NCBI GenBank assembly: GCA_046331465.1
Contig: JAXLQV010000001.1
Location: 744,001-808,000 of the forward strand
Direction: 5' to 3'
DNA: 64,000 bases
Origin: UBA5066 sp046331465
GTDB taxonomy: Bacteria > Acidobacteriota > Thermoanaerobaculia > UBA5066
The first letter of the stretch is position 1, and each line of letters begins with the position of its first letter. Shown here one piece after another: positions 35,007 to 43,367 of the stretch. The position numbers and the translations under genes were made by a program. The notes under the pieces are model-generated. The model made no database searches. It was not told the origin of the DNA and was given only the letters and a program-made list of their open reading frames with translations.

Positions 35007-35762
35007 TCAGGTCGCGAGGCTCGCGCCCCCGTCCACGACGAGCGTCTGCCCCGTGACCCACGCGGCGAGCGGCGAGAGGAGGAAGAGGACGGCCGAGGCG
35101 ACGTCCTCCGGCGTCCCGAGGCGGCCGAGGGGCGAGGCGGCCCGCGCGTGGGCCGCAAGCTCGTCGAAGCGCGGGTGGAGCTTCACCGACGCGGTCGGCA
35201 CGAGCCCCGCCGAAACCGTGTTCACGAGGATTCCCCGCGGGCCCAGCTCGACGGCGAGAGAGCGGACGACGGCCTCGAGAGCGGCCTTCGACGCCCCGAT
35301 GGCGCCGTACTCGGGGACGAAGCGCGAGGCGCCGAGGCTAGAGAGGGCGACGAGCCTGCCGCCGTCCGGCATCCGCTCCGACGCCTCGCGCGCGAGGATC
35401 AGGAAGGCGCGGGCGTTGACGGAGAGCGTCAGGTCCCACTGCGCGGGCTTCACGTCGAGGAGCGGCTTGAAGGAGCCGAGGGCGGCGGCGTGGACTAGGA
35501 CGTCGACGCGCTCGCCCGCTGTCGCGACGAGGGCGCGCGCTTCCTCGGGGTGGACGAGGTTCGCCGCCACCGCCTCGGCCCCCGCCCCGAGCGCCGCGCA
35601 GGCGCGGACCGTCTCGTCGGCGGACGCGGCGTCGGCTCGGTATCCGAGGACGAGCCGGGCGCCGGAGGCGGCGAGCGCGAGGGAGATCGCACGGCCGATG
35701 CCGCGCGTCCCGCCGGAGACGACGGCAACGCGGCCCCGGAGGTCGGGGAACGGCGCGCTCAC
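35007..35762 (-). CDS. Short-chain dehydrogenase of the enoyl-ACP reductase III (FabL) type
   Basis: A 251-residue SDR. The NADP-binding motif VVSGGTRGIGRAISLALA is N-terminal. The active site reads SSLGASRFVPEYGAIGASKAALEA, in which Tyr and Lys are separated by six residues (Y-x6-K). That spacing marks FabI/FabL enoyl reductases rather than the Y-x3-K of ketoreductases. The downstream VVRSLAVELGPRGILVNTVSAG and GQTLVVDGGASL also fit FabL. It would reduce trans-2-enoyl-ACP in the final step of chain elongation. GTG 35762 overlaps the stop of the LpxL-type gene. It is the last of eleven overlapping genes. Confidence 0.82.
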   Translation of the reverse strand: MSAPFPDLRGRVAVVSGGTRGIGRAISLALAASGARLVLGYRADAASADETVRACAALGAGAEAVAANLVHPEEARALVATAGERVDVLVHAAALGSFKPLLDVKPAQWDLTLSVNARAFLILAREASERMPDGGRLVALSSLGASRFVPEYGAIGASKAALEAVVRSLAVELGPRGILVNTVSAGLVPTASVKLHPRFDELAAHARAASPLGRLGTPEDVASAVLFLLSPLAAWVTGQTLVVDGGASLAT

Positions 35763-36757
35763 GCGGAGGCCTCCGCCGCGGCCGGAGCGGGGCTCGCGAA
35801 GGCCTCGCGGACGTCGAGGCGCGTGTAGGATTCCCAGCTCCCGTCCGGTCGGGTGCGCCACCGCCAGTGGATCCACCGCCACTGGAGCGGGTCCTCCCGG
35901 ACCCACCCTTCCCAGATCGCCACGATCCGCTCCGTCGCCGCGCGGACGTCACGGGGCGACGCCGCCGGGGAGAGCGGCTCGAGAAGGGCGAGGCGGAAGA
36001 GGAAGCGACCTCCGCGCCTCACCGCGGCGCCGACGACGATCGGCGCGCCCGTGAGCGCCGAGAGGAGCGCCGGTGTCTTGCGCGTCGAGGCGGGCCGGCC
36101 GAAGAAGAGCGGGAACGGGCCGGAGCGCCCGCCGTTCTCGTCGAGGAGGATCGCCACGCTCGTCCCGGAGCGGAGGGCGGCGAGCGCGGGGGCCACGGCG
36201 CCGCTCTTCTCGATGAACCAGCCGCCGCCACGCCTCACGTGCCGGATCGCCGCGTCGAGGAAGGGGTTCTCGACGCGCCGCGCGACCACCGCGCCTCGGC
36301 CCCCGAGCCGGAGATCCAGCATCTGCATCGCGACCTCCCAGGAACCGAGGTGCCCCGTGACGAAGAGCTTCGGGCGCGGGTCGGCGAGGAGCTGCGCCTG
36401 GAGCGCGGGGTCCTCGGCATCGTAGAGCGTCTCCCAGGAGCTGTCGCCGCGGGCCGAGAACGCCGAGAAGCGGACCCCTTCCGCGAGGCTCCGCCCGAGG
36501 TTCGCGAAGACCGTCCGGACGGCGCGCCCGGCCTTCCGTCGCGTCATCGACGGCCCGTAGGCGCGGCGCAGGTTGACGAGGCCCGCGCGGCGCGACTCCC
36601 CCATGAAGACCCAGGCCGCGAGCCCGTACAGGCTCCCCAGCGCGCAGGCGGTGTTCCACGGCAGGACCCGGAGCGGGAGGAGGAACGGCATCGCGAGCAG
36701 GGCGACGACGAGGTCGCGCGCGAGGAGGACGGGGCGGAGGAGCTCGCGGGCCGTCAC
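35759..36757 (-). CDS. LpxL/HtrB-type lipid A acyltransferase
   Basis: A 332-residue membrane-anchored acyltransferase. An N-terminal hydrophobic helix (LLARDLVVALLAMPFLLPL) precedes NLRRAYGPSMTRRKAGRAV. The catalytic H-x4-D/E motif appears as VTGHLGSWEVAMQML (H-x4-E), followed by VARRVENPFLDAAI, AILLDENGGRSGPFPLFFGRPAS, and WEGWVREDPLQWRWIHWRWR near the end. These features are standard for LpxL/LpxM/LpxXL late acyltransferases. In this context it is the natural candidate to place the specially made acyl chain on lipid A. It is coupled on both sides by GTGA overlaps. Confidence 0.9.
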   Translation of the reverse strand: MTARELLRPVLLARDLVVALLAMPFLLPLRVLPWNTACALGSLYGLAAWVFMGESRRAGLVNLRRAYGPSMTRRKAGRAVRTVFANLGRSLAEGVRFSAFSARGDSSWETLYDAEDPALQAQLLADPRPKLFVTGHLGSWEVAMQMLDLRLGGRGAVVARRVENPFLDAAIRHVRRGGGWFIEKSGAVAPALAALRSGTSVAILLDENGGRSGPFPLFFGRPASTRKTPALLSALTGAPIVVGAAVRRGGRFLFRLALLEPLSPAASPRDVRAATERIVAIWEGWVREDPLQWRWIHWRWRTRPDGSWESYTRLDVREAFASPAPAAAEASA

Positions 36758-37530
36758 GCGCCCTCCGCGGTCGGGGCGACAGCCGCGAGACCGGCCGCCG
36801 CCGCGAGAGAGGCGGCGACGCCGGCGGCGGCCGGGACGGCGATCGCCCAGGCGCCCTCCAGCCACGGGTGGAGGAAGTACTGGAGGGCGACGCCGTGGAG
36901 CGCGCCGAACGCGACGGCGAGCGCGGCGCCGAGAAGGCGCGCCGCCCAGGGGTTCGGCCCCTCGAGGGCCCGCTGCGCGGCGAGGGCCGCCGCGAAGAGC
37001 AGGGCGACGAGACCGCCGAAGGTGACGAGACCGCCGAGGAACACGGAGACCTTCGGGAGGAGAACGTGCGGAAGCGTCGCGAGGAACGGCCGTGCCGCGT
37101 CGAGGCCGGGGAAGAGGAGGAGGGCGCCGAGCGCAGCCACCCGGAGGCGGCCGCGTCGCGCGCGGCTCGCCGCGACGAGGAACGCGACCGCCGCGAGGAG
37201 GGCGAGGGCGCGCGCGAGGAGCGGCTGCAGGCCTCCCGGTGCGAGGAACCCGAGGCGCGGGCCCGACGGCCCCAGGAGCCCGGCGGAGACGACGCCCAGC
37301 GAGAGGGCGAGGGGCACGAGGGCCGGGATCGGCGGGCGGCCCGGCGGAAGGAGCGGTCCTCGTCGCGAGCCCGCCGCGAGGGCGGCCGCCTGGGCCACGG
37401 GAACGAGGAGCCACGCGGCGAACGCCTCGTACGTCAGGTCGACGAGGTTCAGGACGAGCCAGGAAGAGAGGGCTGCGACGACGAGGTAGACGGGGGAGAG
37501 GAGGGCCCAGGTGGCGAGGAACCGCCTCAC
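36754..37530 (-). CDS. Integral membrane protein of unknown function in the lipid A operon
   Basis: A 258-residue protein with about seven membrane segments, Ala- and Leu-rich, including RRFLATWALLSPVYLVVAALSS at the N-terminus and LPHVLLPKVSVFLGGLVTFGG and ALHGVALQYFLHPWLEG later. I do not recognise a family. Polar conserved-looking residues are few (HGVALQYFLHPW). It is translationally coupled to the acyltransferase genes on both sides, so a role in lipid A modification or lipid handling at the inner membrane is inferred from position alone. Confidence 0.75.
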   Translation of the reverse strand: MRRFLATWALLSPVYLVVAALSSWLVLNLVDLTYEAFAAWLLVPVAQAAALAAGSRRGPLLPPGRPPIPALVPLALSLGVVSAGLLGPSGPRLGFLAPGGLQPLLARALALLAAVAFLVAASRARRGRLRVAALGALLLFPGLDAARPFLATLPHVLLPKVSVFLGGLVTFGGLVALLFAAALAAQRALEGPNPWAARLLGAALAVAFGALHGVALQYFLHPWLEGAWAIAVPAAAGVAASLAAAAGLAAVAPTAEGA

Positions 37531-38228
37531 GCCCCGGCCTCCGCGACTCCCGTCATCTCCCCGGCTCCCTTCACGTCGGCGAGGGCGAGCCGGCGGGCGT
37601 CCGCGAGCCTCGCGGTGAGCTCGCCGGCGAGGCGTTCCCGTCCGGCGCGGTCGAGTTCGGCCGGGACCGGGAGGGGCTCTCCGATGGCGACGACGACGCG
37701 CGAGAAGGGGAGCGGGAGCCAGATCTGCGACCAGCTCCGCCGGACGACGAGCGCCGTCCGGCCCGCCGCCCCCGCGGGGCGCAGCGGCCGGCCCGTGCGG
37801 GCCGCGCAGACGACGGCGCCACCCTTCGCGATTCCCGACGGGCCGAGCGGCCCGTCGACGACGAGGGCGAGAGGGCCGTCGTCTCCGGGCAGGTCGCGGA
37901 GGAGGCGTGCGAGGGCCCGCTCGCCTCCCCGCTCCGTCGCGCCCCGGACGACCCGGCCCCCGAGCGTCTCAACGGCCGCGGTCGCCCACTCCCCGTCCCG
38001 CCCGGGGGCGACCAGGGTCGTGAAGCGCGCGCAGCCGAGGATCCCGCCGACGGCGAAGGCGTCCCTCTCACAGAACGCGAAGACCTCCCGTCCGAACGGG
38101 TAGGCGGCGGGCGACACCCGCGACCCGTCCGGGAGGAGCAGCTCCAGGCGAAGCGTCCCGTGGAGCGCCCCGTAGAACCGGGCGAGGGCGCGTGCGACGC
38201 GGCGGGGGAGCGCGAGGCGGATCTTCAC
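37527..38228 (-). CDS. DUF374-type lysophospholipid acyltransferase-like protein
   Basis: A 233-residue protein. Recognisable segments include the opening IRLALPRRVARALARFYGAL, the central RFTTLVAPGRDGEWATAAVETLGGRVVRGATERGG, LALVVDGPLGPSGIAKGGAVVCAARTGRPL and SWSQIWLPLPFSRVVVAIGEPL. DUF374 proteins share this VVDGPxGPxxxxKxGxxxxA pattern and relate to PlsC/LpxL acyltransferases. The usual catalytic His (xHxxxxD) is not evident where expected, so activity is uncertain. It overlaps the KS gene upstream. It could be a second acyl- or lyso-lipid acyltransferase for the chain made by this operon. Confidence 0.75.
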   Translation of the reverse strand: MKIRLALPRRVARALARFYGALHGTLRLELLLPDGSRVSPAAYPFGREVFAFCERDAFAVGGILGCARFTTLVAPGRDGEWATAAVETLGGRVVRGATERGGERALARLLRDLPGDDGPLALVVDGPLGPSGIAKGGAVVCAARTGRPLRPAGAAGRTALVVRRSWSQIWLPLPFSRVVVAIGEPLPVPAELDRAGRERLAGELTARLADARRLALADVKGAGEMTGVAEAGA

Positions 38229-39508
38229 GCGCGCACCAGCGCGAGGCAGGCCGTCTGCCCGCCGAAGGCGAAGGAATTCGAGAGCGCGGCGCGGAGGTCG
38301 AGGCGCCGTGCTCCCTCGGGAACGGTGTCGAGGACGCACCCGGGGTCGGGCGCCTCCTGGTTGATCGTCGGGTGGACGAGCCCGTCCCGGAGCGAGAGCG
38401 CGGTCACGATCGCCTCGACCGCGCCCGCCGCGACGGTGAGGTGCCCGATCATCGACTTCGTCGAGCTGACCGCGACGCCGGGGAGCCGCGCGCCGAAGAC
38501 CTCCCCGAGGGCGCGGGCCTCGACGCGGTCGCCACCCGGGGTCGACGTCCCGTGCGCGTTGACGTAGCCGACGTCCGCCGGGGAGAGCCCGGCGTCGTCG
38601 AGGGCGCGGCGCATCGCGAGGACGGCGCCGAGGCCCTCCGGGTGCGGATCGGTCACGCGGAAGGCGTCGCACGCGGAGCCGAAGCCGGCCACTTCCGCGA
38701 CGACCTCCGCGCCGCGCGAGAAAGCGTGCTCCCTCTCCTCGAGGACGACGAACCCCGCGCCCTCGCCGAGGACGAAGCCGTCCCGCCCCGCGTCGAACGG
38801 GCGGCTGGCGCGCGCGGGCTCGTCGTTGCGCCGCGAGAGGGCGCCGAGGAGGCAGAACGACGCGAGCCCCATCGGGTAGATCTCGGAGTCGGAGGCGCCC
38901 GCGAGGACGACGTCCGCCTCGCCGCGACGGATCCATCGGAAGGCGTCGCCGATCGCCTGGGTCCCGCCGGCGCAGGCCGTCATCGACGCGATCCGCGGGC
39001 CGCCGACGCCGGCGGCGCGCGCGAGGCGCTCGGCGAGCGCGCCCGGGGTCTGCCGCTCGGCCGCGTGGGGGAGGAGGCCGCGGCGGAGCTCCTCCGAGAA
39101 CGCCCTCCCGTCGAAGCCGTCGCGGACCGCGCCCGCGGCGGCCGCGCCGAAGACCTCGGCGTGGCCGTAGGTCCCCATCCCGGTGGCGAGGGAGAGCCCC
39201 GCGGTCTCGGCCCACGCCCCGCGAGGGGCGAGCCCGGCGTCGGCGATCGCCTGCGCCGCGGCCGCGGCCGCGAAAGCCCAGATCCTGCCGCGCTCGCGCA
39301 GCTCCGTCCCCAGAGAGGCCGCGGCGTCCGCGGGAGGGTCGTCCGCCTCGGCGGCGATGCGCGTCGGGAACGAGGACGCGTCGAAGCGCCGGATCGGCCG
39401 GATCGCCGACGCGCCGCGGAGGAGGTTCCCCCAGAGAGCGCGCGCGTCGGGCGCGTCCGGCGCGACGAGCCCGGCCCCCGTCACGACGACGCGGCGGCGC
39501 TCGGTCAT
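38225..39508 (-). CDS. Beta-ketoacyl-ACP synthase II type (FabF-like) condensing enzyme
   Basis: A 427-residue thiolase-fold enzyme. The catalytic triad is complete: Cys in SMTACAGGTQAIGDA, His in NAHGTSTPGGD and His in SMIGHLTVAAGAVEA. The N-terminal VVVTGAGLVAPDAPD and the gating loop NSFAFGGQTA are present. It performs the decarboxylative condensation that lengthens an acyl-ACP by two carbons. It is encoded two genes away from a KS-like partner without the Cys, with an ACP between them. The arrangement suggests a dedicated elongation complex rather than the general fatty-acid synthase. Confidence 0.92.
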   Translation of the reverse strand: MTERRRVVVTGAGLVAPDAPDARALWGNLLRGASAIRPIRRFDASSFPTRIAAEADDPPADAAASLGTELRERGRIWAFAAAAAAQAIADAGLAPRGAWAETAGLSLATGMGTYGHAEVFGAAAAGAVRDGFDGRAFSEELRRGLLPHAAERQTPGALAERLARAAGVGGPRIASMTACAGGTQAIGDAFRWIRRGEADVVLAGASDSEIYPMGLASFCLLGALSRRNDEPARASRPFDAGRDGFVLGEGAGFVVLEEREHAFSRGAEVVAEVAGFGSACDAFRVTDPHPEGLGAVLAMRRALDDAGLSPADVGYVNAHGTSTPGGDRVEARALGEVFGARLPGVAVSSTKSMIGHLTVAAGAVEAIVTALSLRDGLVHPTINQEAPDPGCVLDTVPEGARRLDLRAALSNSFAFGGQTACLALVRA

Positions 39509-39903
39509 TCCGACGGCGCGGCCCCTCCCGCGAGCCGCCCCTCGAGGTACTCCACGACCGTTCCGACGGTGATGAGGCGCGGCAGGTCTGCGCGCGTGGG
39601 CCGGGCGGGGACGCGGTCCCAGCGGAAGGCGGGGCGGCGGGCCTTCAGCTCCTCGATCCGGGCCGCGATCGCCCCGGGGTCGTCCCCGACGCCGTCGAAG
39701 GAGCCGGCCCAGATCTCCTCCTCGGGGATCTTCAGCCCGAAGGCGCTCTCGAGGCGGAAGACGATGTCGAGGAAGTCGATCGACTCGGCGCCGAGGTCGT
39801 CGACGAGGGAGGAGTCGAGCGTCACCCTTTCGGCGGGCTGGTCGAGGGCGTCGGCCACGATCGAAAGGACGCGGGCCTCGATCTCGGTTCGGGACGAGCT
39901 CAT
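39505..39903 (-). CDS. Long acyl carrier protein (AcpXL-like)
   Basis: A 132-residue carrier, about 50 residues longer than a usual ACP. The phosphopantetheine site is in DDLGAESIDFLDIVFRLE (Ser near residue 41), followed by SAFGLKIPEEEIWAG. The D-F-L-D-I and F-G-x-K-x-P-x-E pattern is what I recall of rhizobial AcpXL, the carrier for very-long-chain lipid A acyl groups. The extra C-terminal tail (RWDRVPARPTRADLPRLITVGTVVEYLEG) has no function I recognise and may dock with the condensing enzymes. It is coupled to KS genes on both sides. Confidence 0.88.
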   Translation of the reverse strand: MSSSRTEIEARVLSIVADALDQPAERVTLDSSLVDDLGAESIDFLDIVFRLESAFGLKIPEEEIWAGSFDGVGDDPGAIAARIEELKARRPAFRWDRVPARPTRADLPRLITVGTVVEYLEGRLAGGAAPSE

Positions 39904-40928
39904 GCGGTGCTCCCCTCCGCCCCGGCGGGCGGCAGGATCTGGATGGCCGTGGCCTCTCCGGCCGGACCTTCGGCGAAGGCCGCGACGGGCGAGGAGAGTC
40001 CCCCGGCGAGGGCGAGGACGATCGCCGCGGGGGCGTGCGCCGCGAGGAGGTTCCCCGCGTGGCGCTCGAGCCGCGCGGCGGGTGCGGGCGCCGCGCCGGC
40101 CACGAGCAGGGAGAGACGGCCCCCCGGGGCGAGAGCGTGGTCTCCCACCTCGGCCAGGATGCGGGCACCGCGCGCGAGCGCCGCTTCGCGTTCCTCGAGG
40201 AGGACGACCGCGGCTCCCTCGGCGGGGACGAGGGGCGAGGTGCCCGGGAGGGGTGGAGAGAAGAGACCGGCCTGCTCGAGGGCGGCGAAGGCGAAGGGGT
40301 GAACGGCGGAGTCGGCCCCGCCGGCGAGGACGGCGACGGCACTTCCCTCCGTGATCCAGGCGGCGCCTTCGACGATCGCCGAGAGGCCCGCGGCCCAGCC
40401 CGTCATGACGGTCGTGTTCGGGCCGCGGGCCTCGACCTGGATCGCCACGTGCGCGCTCGCCATGTTCGGGAGGTGGAGGAGGAGCCAGAGAGGGTTCAGT
40501 CCCGCGAGCGCCGCCTCGCCGAACACGGCGGTGTCGAGGGCGGCGCGACGTGGCTCCTCCCCGCGCACGAGCGCCGTGGAGAGCTCCTCGGCGCCGAGGT
40601 CGGAGCCGCTCGTCCCGATCGCGACGCCGAGGCCTTCGCACGGCCCGGAGGGGAAGCCGGCGTGCGCGAGCGCCATGGCCGCGGCGCAGACGGCGAACCG
40701 GGTCCGCCGGTCGCAGAGCTTCAGGGCCTTCGGGAGCCGGAAGTGCGCGCGCGCGTCGAGCTCCTTCACCTCGCCCGCGAGCGGCGAGGCGAACGGGCTT
40801 GCGTCGAAGAGGGTCGCGGAGGCGATCGCGCTCCGCCCCTCCTCGAGCGCCGATCGGGTCGACTCGAGCGAGGAGCCGAGGGGGGTGACGAGCCCGAGCC
40901 CGGTGACGACGGCGCGCGGGCCGCTCAC
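39900..40928 (-). CDS. KS-like protein lacking the catalytic cysteine (chain-length-factor-like)
   Basis: A 342-residue thiolase-fold protein starting SGPRAVVTGLGLVTPLGSSLE. The position of the active-site Cys reads TVMTGWAAGLSAIVEG, with Gly-Trp where TAC would be expected, and the two catalytic-His motifs (HGTxT and GHxxGAAG) are absent. It is shorter than true KS proteins by about 80 residues, mostly in the C-terminal half. It therefore cannot condense by the normal mechanism. Chain-length factors of type II polyketide and aryl-polyene systems, and perhaps FabF2XL-like proteins, pair with an active KS. The genes are lpxD, this, acp, KS in order. Start GTG 40928 overlaps the lpxD stop. Confidence 0.8.
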   Translation of the reverse strand: MSGPRAVVTGLGLVTPLGSSLESTRSALEEGRSAIASATLFDASPFASPLAGEVKELDARAHFRLPKALKLCDRRTRFAVCAAAMALAHAGFPSGPCEGLGVAIGTSGSDLGAEELSTALVRGEEPRRAALDTAVFGEAALAGLNPLWLLLHLPNMASAHVAIQVEARGPNTTVMTGWAAGLSAIVEGAAWITEGSAVAVLAGGADSAVHPFAFAALEQAGLFSPPLPGTSPLVPAEGAAVVLLEEREAALARGARILAEVGDHALAPGGRLSLLVAGAAPAPAARLERHAGNLLAAHAPAAIVLALAGGLSSPVAAFAEGPAGEATAIQILPPAGAEGSTA

Positions 40929-41968
40929 GACCCCGGTTCCGGGCGCCGGCCCTCGAGCGCGGCGACCTTCGCCTCCAGCTCGCGCATGCGGCGGAGGAGC
41001 TCGGGAAGACGCGCGATGGCGGGGTAGGCGCGCCGGGCGTCCTTCACGGGGATCGCGGGCGAGCCGAGCCAGACGCCGGGGCCGATGTCGTTCGGGACTC
41101 CCGCCTGGGCCCCGACGACCGTCCCCTCCGCGATCGTGACGTGGTCCGAGACGCCGACCTGGCCCGCGAGGACGCTGAAGCGCCCGACCTTCACGCTGCC
41201 GGAGAGGCCGGCCTGCCCGATGACGCAGCAGTGCTCTCCGACGTGGGTGTTGTGGCCGACCTGGACGAGGTTGTCGATCTTCGTCCCCGCCCCGATCCGC
41301 GTGGCGCCGACCGTCGCGCGGTCGACGCAGGAGTTCGCGCCGATCTCGACGTCGTCGGCGATCTCGACGGTCCCGATCTGCGGCACCTTCCGCTGCACCC
41401 CGCTCGCGTCGCGCTCGTAGCCGAACCCGTCGCTGCCGATCACGCTTCCCGCGTGGATCCGGACGCGGCTTCCGACCGAGACGCCCGGATAGAGGATGAC
41501 GCCCGGGAAGAGGACGGTGTCGTCGCCGACGCGGGCGCCGGAGCCGACGACGGCGAGGGGATGGACCCGGACGCGCGCGCCGAGACGGGCGCCGGCCTCG
41601 ACGACGGCCCCGGGGCCCACCCAGCTCCCGTCTCCCACGACCGCGGCCGGGTCGACGTGGGCCCGTGGGTCGACGCCCGGCGCGCGCCTCTCGTCGGGCG
41701 CGAAGAGCTCGAGGAGCGCGAGGAACGCCCGGCGGGGCTCCGCGACGCGGACGAGGAGACGCCCCGGTGCCTCCGTTCCCCCCGGGACGACGAGGGCCGA
41801 AGCCCGGCACGCGGCCATCGAGGCGAGGGCCTTTCGCTCCGCCAGGACGGCGACGGCTCCCTCGCCGGCCTCCTCGGGAGGCGCGATCCGGTCGATCGGC
41901 GTGCTCGCCTCTCCGACGAGCTCGCCCCCGAGGAGCGCGGCGATCTCTCCGGCCGTGGTCGTCCTCAT
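40925..41968 (-). CDS. lpxD: UDP-3-O-acylglucosamine N-acyltransferase
   Basis: A 347-residue lipid A enzyme that transfers a 3-hydroxyacyl chain from ACP to the 2-amino group of UDP-3-O-acyl-GlcN. The N-terminal uridine-binding domain is followed by a left-handed beta-helix of hexapeptide repeats (HVDPAAVVGDGSWVGPGAVVE and others). The catalytic His lies in KIDNLVQVGHNTHVGEHC (near residue 240), with GSDGFGYERDASGVQRKVPQ preceding it. A C-terminal helix (LPELLRRMRELEAKVAALE) trimerises in homologues. Overlaps of 4 nt join it to lpxB and to the KS-like gene. Confidence 0.96.
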   Translation of the reverse strand: MRTTTAGEIAALLGGELVGEASTPIDRIAPPEEAGEGAVAVLAERKALASMAACRASALVVPGGTEAPGRLLVRVAEPRRAFLALLELFAPDERRAPGVDPRAHVDPAAVVGDGSWVGPGAVVEAGARLGARVRVHPLAVVGSGARVGDDTVLFPGVILYPGVSVGSRVRIHAGSVIGSDGFGYERDASGVQRKVPQIGTVEIADDVEIGANSCVDRATVGATRIGAGTKIDNLVQVGHNTHVGEHCCVIGQAGLSGSVKVGRFSVLAGQVGVSDHVTIAEGTVVGAQAGVPNDIGPGVWLGSPAIPVKDARRAYPAIARLPELLRRMRELEAKVAALEGRRPEPGS

Positions 41969-43173
41969 CGGCCGCCTCCCTCCTCCGTGGCGACGGCCCC
42001 GCCGAAGGCCGGGGCCCGCGCGGGGCGCTTCTCCGCGACGGCGAGGACGGCCTCGGCGGCTCTCCCGTCGCTGCCGCCCGCGAAGAGGAGGCGCGAGACC
42101 TCCGCGAGCGCCCGCAACTGCTCCTCGCGGGCGGACTCGTCCTCGAGGAGCCGCGACGCGGCGGCCGCGACCTCGGCTCCGGTGGCCTTCCGCTGGATCC
42201 GCTCGGGGATCGCGCGCCGCCCGAGGACGAGGTTCGGGAGGCCGACGGTGTCGGAGTCCATGAGGCGGAGCGCGATGGCGCTCCTCACGATCCCGGTCGT
42301 CAGCAGGGCGACCCGGTAGGTGATGACCATCGGCGTTCCGAGGAGCGCGGCTTCGAGCGAGGCCGTCCCGGAAGCGAGGATCGCGAGGTCGGCGGCCCGG
42401 AGCGCGTCGTGGCTGCTCGGCGCCATCGCGACGGCGCCCGCGAGGCCGCGCCGGGTCACCTCGGCCTCGATCTGCGGAGCGAAGCGGGCGTCGGCGACGG
42501 GGAGGAGAAAACGGATCGATCCGTCGCGCTCGTGCAGGAGTCGCGCGGCCTCGAGGAGGACGGGAGCGAGCCGCCTCACCTCGTGGCGACGGCTCCCCGG
42601 GAGGATCGCGACGACGGGGCCCGGTGAGAGGCCGAGCGCCGCGCGTGCACGCCTCTTCTCGTCTTCGCTCGCGGGCCGGAGCACGTCTCCGAGGTAGTGA
42701 CCGACGAAGGTCGTCGAGGCGCCGGCCGCCCGCCAGACGCGCTCCTCCTCGGGGAAGGAGGTGAGGATCTCGTCGAAGCTCGGCGCGAAGGTGCGGGCGA
42801 TGGCGCCCCAGATCCAGACCTGGGGCGGAAAGTAGGAGAGCGTCGGGATCCCGAGGCGGCGGAGCCACCTCCCGAGCGCCACGTGGAAGATGTCGTTCGC
42901 GATGAGGACCGCGGCGTCGGGCGGTGTCGCGGCGACGCGCCGGCGGAGGGAGGCGAACGCGCGCGCCAGGCCCGGGACGACGCGGAAGGACTCGGAGATC
43001 CCGACGGTGCCGAGCGCGTTCGTCTCCCGGACGATCTCCACGCCCGCGTCCGCCATCCTCGGGCCGCCGAGCCCGAAGAGCGAGACGTCTCCGCGCCGCA
43101 CGCGCAGCTCGCGTGCCAGCCGCGCGCCGGCGACGTCGCCGGAGACCTCCCCTGCGCTCACGAGGATCCTCAC
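41965..43173 (-). CDS. lpxB: Lipid-A-disaccharide synthase
   Basis: A 402-residue GT19 enzyme that joins UDP-2,3-diacyl-GlcN and lipid X into the lipid A disaccharide. Motifs: ILVSAGEVSGDVAGARLA at the start, GLGGPRMADAGVEIV, YFPPQVWIWGAIARTFAPSFDEILTSFPEEE, VGHYLGDVL, ILPGSRRHEVRRLAP and SGTASLEAALLGTPMVITYR. All are standard for LpxB. GTG 43173 overlaps the stop of a 65-residue protein. lpxA, lpxC and lpxK are not in the window. Confidence 0.96.
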   Translation of the reverse strand: MRILVSAGEVSGDVAGARLARELRVRRGDVSLFGLGGPRMADAGVEIVRETNALGTVGISESFRVVPGLARAFASLRRRVAATPPDAAVLIANDIFHVALGRWLRRLGIPTLSYFPPQVWIWGAIARTFAPSFDEILTSFPEEERVWRAAGASTTFVGHYLGDVLRPASEDEKRRARAALGLSPGPVVAILPGSRRHEVRRLAPVLLEAARLLHERDGSIRFLLPVADARFAPQIEAEVTRRGLAGAVAMAPSSHDALRAADLAILASGTASLEAALLGTPMVITYRVALLTTGIVRSAIALRLMDSDTVGLPNLVLGRRAIPERIQRKATGAEVAAAASRLLEDESAREEQLRALAEVSRLLFAGGSDGRAAEAVLAVAEKRPARAPAFGGAVATEEGGGR

Positions 43174-43367
43174 GCGGCTCGCTTCCGCCGGGCGCGCAGC
43201 CCCCGGACGGCCTCGAGGAGGGCCAGCTGGACGAGAGGCACGGCGACCGCGTGGAGGGCGAAGGGCGCCACGGCCACGACGCGCCCGTTGATCGCCTGCG
43301 CCACGACCGTGCGTGCGGCCACGAACGTCCCCGCGAGGACGAGGAAGAGGGCGAGGCGCCGCTTCAT
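43170..43367 (-). CDS. Small membrane protein of 65 residues between fabZ-like and lpxB
   Basis: Reads KRRLALFLVLAGTFVAARTV followed by NGRVVAVAPFALHAVAVPLVQ and a basic tail (RGLRARRKRAA). It has two hydrophobic segments, so a small hairpin membrane protein with the positively charged ends in the cytoplasm is likely. It overlaps both neighbours by 4 nt (ATGA at its start, GTGA at its end), which argues that it is a real, translated gene. I do not recognise a family. Confidence 0.65.
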   Translation of the reverse strand: MKRRLALFLVLAGTFVAARTVVAQAINGRVVAVAPFALHAVAVPLVQLALLEAVRGLRARRKRAA

